Source: Undaria pinnatifida
Lineage: Eukaryota > Sar > Phaeophyceae > Laminariales > Alariaceae
Reading direction: 5' to 3'
DNA length: 64,000 nucleotides
Assembly: GCA_012845835.1 (NCBI GenBank)
Contig: JABAKD010000020.1
Location: forward strand, 17,272,306-17,336,305
This document shows positions 35,835 through 47,800 of the stretch, in pieces (positions within the stretch are counted from its first letter, which is position 1; every line of letters begins with the position of its first letter). The notes below the pieces were generated by a model. It did no database searches. It worked only from the letters and a program-made list of their open reading frames with translations, and was not told where the DNA came from. Made by a program: the position numbers and the translations under genes.

Positions 35835-38800
35835 GTGAGTGGGGGGGTGGGTGCGTGCTTACCTTGGGCAACGTTGTTGTTTTGTTGTAACCTGACCTTG
35901 TAACTTTGTTCGCCGTGTTCTGCTGAGCTTGCTCGCATGACGATGATGATTGCGTCATGCTCCTAATATCAACTTGGTGTTTTTTTTGTTTTTGGGGTTT
36001 TCGATGTTTGCTGTGACTGACTCGTACGTCGCGTGCCTGTCTTGTGACGATCAGGCATGAGCTGGCGGTCATGTCATGAGTCAAGGGGTGACCAAGAGCG
36101 GTGTGTGTGCAGCCGCCCCCCCCTTCCCCAGCGTGACACTTCGCCTACTCTTTGCTCGCAGCAGTTCTGTGCGATGTTCGCATGGAAGTCCTCGTCTCGT
36201 TCCAAGCGTAGTAACCTGGTGCAGAGTAGGTTTTAGGTTACAGCACAGACTTTCTTGCTGACCGCGCGACACACTGCTGGACAGCTGGAACTATGCGTGC
36301 TGTGTACTTCGTACTTCTGCGTACCTCGTGCGAGTACGTACGCCAACAGCAGTACTACTGTTACTCCCAGTGAGCTTGTATCATAGTAGGGCTCGATGAG
36401 CAAACTTGAAAAAACAAATAGTCTCCGAGAAGCTTCGTCAGTCGTATACTTGTAGTGTGTCCCAGTGTGGTACTGGTACCAGGTGTGTATCGTAGTAGCT
36501 GTGCTCTACGCAAAGACCCACTCTTCGGGTCCGACTGCAATGCTCTTTTCTCGGGTTGAGTCTGGTTGAGTTGCTGCCGTTGCCAACGAACGTGAGGATA
36601 GAGAGCTGCGCAACGGCGCTTCAACATAAATGCCAAATACGGTACCAACTAGTTCGACGTAACAAACGGTAACACCTCCCAATCAAAACTCACTCATATA
36701 GTATATTACGAGTACCAACAACGCAGCTTGCAAAGATGAGTATTGACCTGAAATTCGTCAAACTCACGGCTGACGTCCTTGAAAACTAGTTATAAAAAAC
36801 GGTACCTGGTACCCTCGTGTAATGAAATTCGATGCAAATCGACAAGCATAAAAGGCTGAAAAGTGGGAATGCTGAACCCTATGCGCGATTAAAGCGAAGG
36901 TGAGTACCGGGGGGGGAAAAGGGAAGACACCTGTGACCGCATCTTGTCCAGAAGTTCGCTGAGGGTGTGAAACCTCTTACCGAGATGAGCTGGAGAGTAG
37001 AAGGGATAATAAAAACAAATACAACGATGAAAATAGGAATACCTGGTAGACTACTACAATACGGGCACACTCTTGCGCTGCTCTAACAATGATGTAACAA
37101 GATGTCTAACGTCTGTTGTATCAAGCGCAAGCATTACAAGACGCAGACACCCCCCCAAGCGACCAGGCGTCCGTTACGTAGTGTAGTCAGCATCATGGTT
37201 GCTACTTTCTCGTCTGACCGTGCTTCTGATTCACTGAAACCTGCCGCTGACATGCCAATGAAGACGACAGCAGCACGGGCGACCCCAGCCACTCCGCCGT
37301 CCCGCACGGAAAATAGTACTGTAACACGACAGAGACCGGCATTGGGTCGTGACGTGGGTATCGTATCCAACGCAGATGCTCAGCACCACTCTCATCACTC
37401 ATGATGTAGGTGGCATGAGAGCTACCCTCTGCCTCGCCGCGTCCCACGTCATACCGCACCTTAATTTAACGCCTCACGTCGGGGAAAACCAACCGCTTGT
37501 TTTAATCAGTTTTTAATTTGTTGTGGGTTCCTCGACAATCCACCGTTTAATTTTTCATACGAGTAGCGTCCCCCTCATTTTTGTTTTCTTCTCGGCGTAT
37601 CCGCCGACAACCGTCCGAATCTTATCGCCCTGCGTCCTTCTGATGGACGTGTTTTTTTTTTCGTCCCCCCTTAGGACAAGGATTAATGAGGAAGAAAAAA
37701 AAACGTTTTTTGGAATAATATTTTCCAAAATGGATTTGACGTCGCGAAAAAAACTGATTTGCTTCCTGCTGGTATCCAGGAAAGGGCGCATTGTTCATCA
37801 AATGTGTGGGATATCGGAATAACGCAGCAAGTCACACAACGCCCTGCCGACGAACACGGACGAGAGCAGACGAGAGCGATGGCTTGCGTCGTCGTGTGTG
37901 CGCCGTCGCCACAAACTATGCTTTCGACGGCCCAAGCTAGAAAGCTATCGAACTCTTGAGCGACTATGCGTGTTTTTGGCTCGTTGGGTCGGTTTTCGTG
38001 CGTCTTGGCCGAATGATCGGGTTGAAAAATCGGGCTCGCGGCCGCCATGATCATCTTGAGGCGCCACCACCGGGGTACGATGAGCCATGATCTGTAGGCG
38101 TGGGCGCGGCTATTGCCCCGGTCGTCTCTCGTTGTTGAGGTTCGCGTTTTATCGTCTCGATCGTGATGTGGACGCAGCCAAAACTCGCGCCAGGCTGCCC
38201 CGGGTGTGTTGTCCCACCATGAAAATGCCACGTCAAGTTGGGCCAACTCCCTAATTGGATTTTGATTTTCATGCTAAATAAGTATTTTAGGACTTGTTTT
38301 ATTTTTCGTTCAAATCCAGTATCGTTATGCCGAAATCATATTCTGTGGTGCCGACGCGCATTATTTGTTTGTTTGACCTATTCAATACAACTTAGATTGT
38401 ACATTTTTCCAAATTGGATTTTGTTTTTATCGTCAATCCTGGTGGCTCGCGTTCCGTGTCCTGTGATATTTGCCGCCCTTCGTCCCCGTGATATGCTTCT
38501 TCTTTGCTTGTGTTACCCTCAAACAACCGCCCGATTGCTTACTGGCGTCCTGCATCTCGTGTATGTCCCTCAACAGCCTCCTGATTTTTTCCTGCGCCCC
38601 ATGCCCCGTGTTCTCTGTCCCGTGTCCTGCGTCTCGTGTTCCGTGTCACGCACGTCCCCATGCCCCGTGTTCTCTTGTCCCGTATTCTCCGTCTCGTGTC
38701 CCGTGTGCCCCCCCCTACAATCACTCGACGGTTTGCCTGGTTCCCGCGTCTCGTGCCCCGCGTTCCGTGTGCCGTGCCCCGTGTCCCACGCCCCCCTGAT

Positions 38801-41800
38801 CCGGGTATGCCCGCCGCGGTTATACCGGGAGCAGGTGTTCGGCGTGACCTTCCGCACCCCTCCCGAGGACAGCACCGGCGTTCCCCACATTCTAGAGCAC
38901 TCCGTGTTGTGCGGGAGCCGCAACTACCCGGTGAAGGAGCCTTTTGTGGATCTCCTCAAGGGCTCCCTGCAGACGTTCCTCAACGCCTTCACCTACCCCG
39001 ACCGAACCTGTTACCCCGTTGCCTCCCAGAACCTCAAGGTGGGGTGGATTTATTATTCGTGCTTTGGGTTGGGTAGGGTAAGCCGGGGAAAGGGTTTTTG
39101 GAGGAAGCGGGGGGGGAGGGGGGAAGAGGGGATACGCTTCGGGATGGACGGTGTGTACCCTTGTGGTTTGATTTTCTTGGTATATAGTATATGGTTCAGT
39201 TGCGCTTTTTACTCAATTTTCTTTTCCCCTGTGTATCGTTACCTCTCTGTGTGTTGCGTTGGCCCAAAACACTTGAGCCAACAGGGTATTTCCGTGTGTT
39301 GCATAGGCCGGAGAAGCTGGCGCCGACAGTTCTGTGTATTGCCTCGGTCGGCGAAACTGCGCAAAGAGAAGGGTGTGTCGCCCCGCTTGATTCATGTGTG
39401 GGACCTTCCTCTGCTTTGCGGTAGCCTCACCTCTGCCTTCTCTTACCCCCGCTCTCTCTCGCGCCCTCTTTCTCCATCTGCAGGACTTCTACAACCTGAT
39501 GAACGTGTACCTTGATGCCGTCTTCTTCCCAAGGGCAGTCCGCGACCCTCAGGTAACGCCACTCATCCCTCCCCCCCCCGAGATGTCAGAAACACGGTCC
39601 ACAAGGTTTATCTCGAACTCGACCAATGGGATAGGATGGAATGGGATACATTGGCATCGTACAAGATGAGATGGGATGGGATAATGTGGGAGTCGGTCAA
39701 TGGCATGGGATGGGATAATATGGGACGGAATGGGATGGGATGGGATAATATGGAAACCGTCAATGGGATGTGTTTAGATGGGACGGAATGGGATGGGATG
39801 GGATAATATGGAAATCGTCAATGGGATGGGATTGGATGGGACGGGATGGGATACATTATGACGGCTTGGGATAGTATGAGATGAAATGGGATGGCGTGGT
39901 ACTTGTTGCCGATTTTTCTTTTTTTTTCGGGTGTAGTCGTCTTTCCTCCTTCCCTCCGGGGGCTTATTTTGTCCGCTTTGTCCGTCTTGCACATCCCAGG
40001 TGATGCAGCAGGAAGGGTGGCACTACGAGCTGGAAAACAAGGACGAGCCCCTGACGTACAAGGGCGTGGTTTTTAACGAGATGAAGGGCGTGTACTCGTC
40101 CCCTGATTCTCTTCACGGCCGCACCTGCCAGCAGGTAACGAGCCGTATGTAAGCATGGATAGTGCTAGCATGTCTACCGAATGCGAAGGTCAAATTTACA
40201 CGGCACAGAAAAATACGGACTTCCTTCGAGGTGGCTGTTTCGACCATCGACCGCCAGCCACCAATGCACACAACTTGACCTTAGTTACGAACACCTTCAG
40301 CTACGAGATTTCCTAGCGACAACTACACTACTTTAAGTAATAAGCACTGAATTACCGCGGTAATATCAGTGTGTGGGATACCTTGTTCATTGATTCGCGT
40401 GGTGTTACTACGGGGTTTGCCCAGTCAGGCGTTTTTACCGTGCCCCCTTCGCTTGCGTAGGTACCCCTACGGCAGAGAAAATATGTGTAGCGTACGAGTT
40501 TGTATGTGTTCGCGTTAATTCGGTGGATTGTTTTTCGATGATATCACTAGTAATGAGGGTCAATGATCGTGACACTACGGCTATGCATGAAATGAGTACA
40601 CCCCCCTTCCCCCCTCCTGACTCTACGTACCGACCTTTTCTGGAACGCCCCCCCCCCCCCCCCCCCCACCCCCTCTCCAATGACGCCACCCACCTTCTCT
40701 AGAACCCCCCCCCCTCCCCGAAAGGGATGCGTGGTGTAGTGGTCAAATTAGTAGGGCCTGACCCGTTATGTGGGCATAGTTATTGACATAGTTGGCTCTA
40801 GGGGCCATAGGCAAAGCCATAATAAGTTAATTGTTGGCAAAACAGGCGATATTTGGGGCAATAAGGTGGCAAAACAAGCGAAGTGTAGCATAGGGTGCCT
40901 CTGCCACCCCTAGTTTAGGCGTTGGGTAGGTTTACAGCTGGGGTAAGATTCCCAATCGGCGTTGGGAGTCGCGAGCCGCGCCTAATACGTGACACACCAA
41001 AATCGGTTGACTTTTCGCGGTGAAAAATTGGCGTATCTTGCTGCATATTTCGCTATTGAATATTGTCCGCAATCACAACGGACAAAAATAAGCAACAAAT
41101 GGCGCCTGGTTGCCAAACCTGTGGCATAATTGGGAAAAAAGTGATAATAGTTTGGAGCCAAAGTTCGCTTATTGGGGCACTGGCCACCCCGAAAAAAGGG
41201 CCACAGAAAAAAAAAAAAAAAGCATAATGGGTCAGGCCCTACAAATGATACGAAACTAAGGCAAGCAACAAATAAGCATGCCCCCCACCCCCCGCCCGCA
41301 TTGACATCGTCGAGCTTCTCGGGACCCTCCCACTATCTTCTCCGACAACGCATACGGCGTGGACTCTGGCGGCTGATTACGTGGCAGGAGAAACAACGAG
41401 GCGCTCACCCCCACCCCCGCCGCCGACGTTTTCTGCCCCCACTCCCCCCTCCCCCTGTCAACACCCCCCCCCCCCCCCTTAAAATATATATTATAAAAGT
41501 AAAAATACACTCCAGCTGTAAGATCGAAGATTTCGTCGAAACTCATCTTTGCAAGCTGTGTGTGATACTCCGATCGCGCGTATTACTGGGTGTGCGTGTC
41601 CTCATTGAGGATATAGGTCGGCGACTCCCCTTGGAACTACAGTGTAGCTTGTACCAGGGTCAACAGGGTGGTGTTAATCAATTATGTAATACTTGGTAGA
41701 CAAAATCTTCGATCTCACAGCTGGAGTGTTTTTTTTTTTCATGACAATAGTTGGCCTCGGTTGGCACCGACGCTGTAAAATGTTCTATGTACTCGTATAT

Positions 41801-44800
41801 TGAGGTTGTCGTTGGTTGGCAATGACGCCGTAAAACATGCCAGTCACTGCGTGAGCTAGACAACCACGGTACCGTTTGTTTTTTTTTCGGCGGCCACCAT
41901 GATGATTATCGAGTAAACCATATTGTGCGGGGTGGAGAACCCTAACTCCGCACAAGGAGAATGATCGCATCACATAGTGTAAATAATATGGTAAGGCATC
42001 CACGAGGCAGTTACATAGTAATACCCATTGCTGTCTCTGGAGTGGCCACACCAGAAAACAAGGTACAACTCATTGACGCTGTCATCCATAAGCAAGAAAT
42101 TAGGCACAAGGTGCAGAAGTCCGCCTTACGAGTGGTTCTTGGAAGGATGCAGTTCACCTTTTATGCGACTCCAACACCGCACGGCGCTTCGCGCTTGGTG
42201 CAAGCAATGTCTGCCTGGTTGGCGAAAACCCGACGTGCTCCGTCCCGGCATTGTAGGGATACGATGGTCTGTGGTCACACGACTACGGCCATGCACAAAC
42301 TAGGTACCCCCCTCTCCCAACTGCCTGGTTGGTGAAAACCCGACGTGCTCCATCCCGGCATAGTAGGGATGCGAGGGTCTATGGTCATACGACTACGGCC
42401 ATTCACAAACTGAGAACCCCCCCTCCCCCCCACTGACGGCACCGAACTTCTCTGGGACACCCCCCCCCCCTCTCAGACCATCTTCCCCGACAACGCTTAC
42501 GGCGTGGACTCTGGCGGCGACCCCACCGCCATCCCCAACCTGACGTTCGAGTACTTCAAGGGATTCCACGAGAGGTTCTACCACCCCGGAAACAGCCGCG
42601 TCTACTTCTACGGAGATGACCCCCCGCTCAAGGTATGTAACCGTTCGTGATTTTTTCCTACGGCTCTGTATATACCACTACGTCACGGAAATGTTTTATC
42701 GGGACCATTTGGTTGCCATCATTTTTTATGGAGAACGTAAACAACAACTGCGGACGTATACGAGCTGGGCCAGCCAAGACTCCGCTAGAACAGTCGATCG
42801 GCTATGCCCCGCTAAATAATGCGTGTTTTGGCGTGATTTTTTGACACGGTGTTCCTTAAGTACCAGCCTACCTTTTTTATTGTCATCCCTTTTTTTTTTT
42901 TTTCTTGTCCAGGATGTACGACCAACAATTTTTTCTTGTCATCCAACAATCCGCCAAAATGAACAGTGGTCACAATTAGTCCGAAAACGAAAAAAAAAAA
43001 AAAAGGGATGACGCGGAGTACATTCGCATGTGTATTTCAAATACGTGCTAACAAAAATCAGTTTAAAAAGTAGAAAATTGAGCGGAGCATCGCAGTTTTT
43101 CGGACCCGCCATTTTGGTAAATCGAGGGAGGGAGCGGGCGACCTCTGCAGCGCGCATGAATAGACGCCGATGTTTCGAGTTCCCGCCTGTACCTCATACT
43201 CAAATATGTAAATGAAGCTCCCGAGCGATGTGTAGAATAGGTCCTGATCAAAAGACGCCCCAAATGATGAATTATTGCCGTTCGTGGCGATCATTATACG
43301 CTGTACCCGCGCGGGTGTGCTCGTGTTATCCCAGTGGTACTCTTGATTGACCAACCGATCGCGCTGTGTGGCACTGGTCTCCGGCGGGAGTGCGCTGTCG
43401 CCTGTGGGGTGTCCGCCGACCTCTGTGCCCCCGCCCTCTCCCTCACCAACAACGTCCTCGTCGTCGGGTTGGAGCAACTCGGTAATGTCCCCCAAAAGAG
43501 CTTTTCGAAGACGGAAGATGTCGTACTCCTCCACGAACCTTAACTTATAGGATTGAGTAGTAAAAAGCGAGATAGCAGGCACGACGTGGCGAGGAAAACA
43601 GCAGCAAACAGAACCAACACACACGGCGCGAGACAACATTAGTTCGCCATGTACAACAGTACTTCTACGCGTACCTCAACATATAAGATTTAGTATTGAA
43701 AAACGAGACAGCAAATTCGACGTCAACCAGGAGAACAGCAGAACCAACACACACACCGCACCAGACAGTGAAGTACCACTCCAGCCGAGAATATAATACA
43801 CGCATTATGTTGGTACTAGAGTTCAAACGGACCTTAATATTTCCGGCCAAATGTAAGACCAGGCTCGTACAGCAGTACCTTAACATATACCTGGTACGAT
43901 TTAGTATAGAACAGCAAGACAGAACGGATGACGTCGCACAGCAAAAAAACAGTCCGGAAAATTGCACAATATTTCGTGCGAACCAACACACCCACAACTC
44001 GCCTGGCGGGAGAGCGGCAGCCACCGAACTTGATGCAGGCGCGGAGCCCGAGCTTCGCTCTTGGCCCGGAGGTGTGGGCGGGTCCACCTTCTCGCCTCTG
44101 TGCCCCTGCTCCCGACCCAGCCGCCACCATGGTATCGTTGCTTCCACCTCCTCTCTTGTGCTAAAGTACACCGATCTGACAATCTCGGTCCGCTTTTTCG
44201 AACTCGCTGTGTACTGCATCCTCAGCCTCCATTTCCCCTTGGTACGATCGAACTCGACCTTGGGTTCAGAGGTCTTCTTCCACTGGTTAGCGCCAGACGA
44301 GCTCGACGCCATGTCTCAGCGCGAGGTGTGCAACAACAGCAGTGCGCTGCAGCGCGCGCACAGCTCGCAATTTTTTTTTTTTGAATTTTGTGCGTACGAG
44401 CTATTCCGCCGATAAAAAACGGTTTCAAAAGCCAATTTAATACACACTAAATACAAGTATGTTTTAGTACGAACTGATCATTTGGATAAATTGCGCCCAG
44501 TCGCCTCCAATCACCTGGCAACGTGGAGCTGCATATTCACGGTGATCTGCCGTTTACAGCGGTATCTTTTGTTCATTCTAATTCGCAGTGGTTCACAAGA
44601 TACGACCTCACAACGAAAAATCCGTTTTATAGCTGGCCCAGCTCGTACGCCAACTAACTGAAAGTTGTAGATTCCACCGATCGCGGGCGAAAAACAACAC
44701 CACCAGGTCTCCGGTGGGAGTACCAAAAAAACAGCATGGTTATTACATGATTTTTACGTGATCATTTTATCCAAACGCTCCTTACGTGTCATTGCGAGAA

Positions 44801-47800
44801 GAAGCGCAGTTTCTAATTTTCTTTTGGGTGCCAAAAAAAGATAGAGGCCCTTTTTTCAAGATCGCTTGCCCGGCTTATGTTTGCAATGTCCTTCGTTGGA
44901 AATAGCTGCTGCAGCAAGAACCAGTATGAATAGTATGAGCAGGTTTTCCCTTTGGGATGTGGTTGGCTTGAGGTCCCGGGGATGTCACAAGAAGAAAAGG
45001 GCGGCAAAAGTAATTGAAAAACTGAAGAAAAAACAAGTGACCACCCGGTAAGTACCCCGGCAAGTAGCACCGACCGGCGCAGACGAGTTTATGGCGTAGT
45101 CTATACCGTCTCTCCCCTCCCCGAAACAAGCAATGGCTTCCCCTTGAGTGTGCTCGTAATGCTGCAAGCCAAGCCCGAATTGGTGCCGCCCTTTTGCGTT
45201 ATCTTCTCAATAATGCCAAAGTAATTGCTGGCGTGATGGATATTAGACCATTCGTTAATCGTGTCATCGCAAGCTCCACTTTTGTTTTGCCTCGGTCTCG
45301 CAGACCCCGGAGTCTTTGGTCGGTTAACTTTCCGAGTTCCGAGAACAAACAATTTCGCCTGTTAGCAAGGCAAACCTTTACTCCACGCTAACTGTCCCAA
45401 CTATTTTGTACCCAAAAACGTGAGTATAGTCACAGTTCCACACAGGGGAAAGATCTCGATATAGGTCATCTATTTATATGTCCCATATCTGTCTTGGTGA
45501 TGCGTTGTGCAGGATCTGTGTGGTACAGATCCAACCCAGCAACATGATCTAGAGCTCTTTCAGATGATCTGGTTCCCACCCGGCAACGTGATCTGTTGGT
45601 CATTCAGGTCATGTAGACCAGGGATCTGTCTGCCCCAACGGGTCATTCAGATCACGTGGACCAGGGATCTGCCTGCCCTGAAAGGCACAGATCTGCTGTA
45701 GATCACACGAATGCTACGGTACGGGTCCACCGATGTTTTTCCGCTGCTCGTTTTATACTGTACCTCCACCAAAAACTAATTTGGAGAAAACTAAAAGCGA
45801 CATTCGATAAATAAAATCCCATGTCCTAGGTATACAACGAAACATATTCCGAAACAAGAACGAAAATATTGCGTGACGAGTTTGCGTCAAGTGGAGCCCA
45901 GTCATTCGGAAACCGTTTCAGCCAGAAAACGCCACCTCTATCTTAGCATGTAGATCATCAACAGTACATACGGATCCGATCTGTCCGATCTGTGTACAGT
46001 TCTAACTTGTTCATTACCCCCCTTGACCCTTTTTGGGGAGCTTGATCAGAGGCAAAAATTGGAGACGTTTTCTAGCAAAATGTAAAGATGACGTTTTCAT
46101 TGCGGGCGGTCCGAAATTAAAAAAATAACCCCTCAGTTACTTAACTACAGTATGCGTCGACGGCTGATGTTGTACCTTTTTCATTCTAAATGTACCGTTT
46201 TCATTGTAAATGTACCTTTTTCATTGTAAATGTACCTTTTCATTGTAACTGCACCTTTTTCATTATGAAAATCGACGAATCAAAGTGGCGAGTGCGGCAT
46301 CCTTCACACGAAGTAACCCGGGCTGCTAGACTAGGTCACGACGATTTTCCGGTCGAAGTCCAATGCAAAAACCTGCAAGACACGCGCACAGCTTTCACTG
46401 CTGCCGTGTGCTGCTGTGCTCGCACCACATGGTCACAACGCGTTTACACTTTGTTTTATCGCTGGCGCCAAGATTGATTGCCTCCTCGGTTCACCTTGGG
46501 TTGTTTTCCTCGCTCCCGTATGGCAGAGGCTTGAGCTGTTGGATGGCTACCTTTCAGAGTTCGACGCCTCGGGCGCGGACACGAGCGGATCGAAGGTTAA
46601 GTGGCAGCAAAAGAAGAAAACGCCCTGGATGGTGAAAGAGGAGTTCCCCGCCGGGGAGGACAGCAAGGGTGAGCAACAAAGAGGTCGTCGGATTGCTCTA
46701 TAGCTTGGCTTTTTAATGGTCTGTGATTGGTCGGTGATTGAGTATAATTCGTTGGTTGATCTGTGATTGGTCTGTGCTTGGGCTATTTGATTAGTCTGTG
46801 ATTGGTCTGGTACGATGAGGGTGTTTGCGATGTACTAACTTTGATCGGGTAGGAGAACATTTTATACTGTTAATAGTGTGGAAACCATCACAATCCAAGG
46901 CCAGCACAACCCACGAAAATTCAGAAGAAGAAATGGTGAAGAGATATGTTTTCCTACCATTTTCTTTTTTTTTCTAACCCGTTTTTTTTGTTGTTATGGG
47001 TTGGTTGGCCTTGGGTTATGTGGCATTCGTCGGTTTCAACATTATTTTGGGCTTTTTGGCTTTGTGCCAACCCAACCGAGTTTGGAAATCGCGTACCGGG
47101 TACATCCTATTGTTGGATAATTTAGTTGGTTGACCTGTGACTGGTCTGTGCTAGGGTTGTGATGAGTGGTAAGAATTTGGTTGATACCTCAGGACCACAG
47201 GACCACGTGATTATTGTTTGTTTCATTTTCCGTCTCGCGGGTCGGATGACTTCTCGCGGGTCGGAGTGCTTCTCGCGGGTCGGGTCGGTTCGGACCAGGG
47301 TCACCAGACCCGACCCGACCCGCGATGTTTGAAAACCTCCTTTGACCCCACCCAACCAGACCCGTAAGCTTTTGAACACCTCCTGACCCGAACCCGTGAG
47401 ATTTCGAAGACCTACCCGCGGGTTTTGAAAAACCCCTGGCCCGGCCCGCGGGCTGGATCTTGATCCCGTGAAAAGCCCCGGTTTATTTCAATGGTCCCTT
47501 CCTACGAAGTACAGCAGTACACGCTTGAGACCAAGTATCACCCTCACTGCCCAAACGCCGTTTCCTGTTTTTTTTTGTTGCAGTTACGCATGCCTTGCTT
47601 GCTGAAATGGGTTAGTTTGCGTTTTGCTTCTGCCGAATGTCGCGCAGGGGCGAGTATCGTATTGTCGCTGAAGACGTGGCCGGCGCAACGGGCAGCCCCC
47701 CCCCCGTCACACGGAAGGGTTGCTGTTTTTGCGCTCACGTGTCCCTTGACATGACCCTCTTTCCCTTTGTGCCGCTGATTTCGTGCGTCCGCACTGACAC

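Noticed and set aside
37102-37459. Overlapping frames on both strands in PreP intron 1
   Set aside because: Composition is protein-like on both strands, but there are no splice signals, no recognised family and no way to choose a strand.
37683-38246. 187-codon minus-strand frame in PreP intron 1
   Set aside because: Ends run through AT-rich sequence; no recognised motif or start context.
38238-39515. 425-codon plus-strand frame read as one protein
   Set aside because: Only 38835-39038 matches PreP. The rest is intron kept open by the CCCGTGT repeat and a G-rich tract; clean acceptor and donor bound the true exon.
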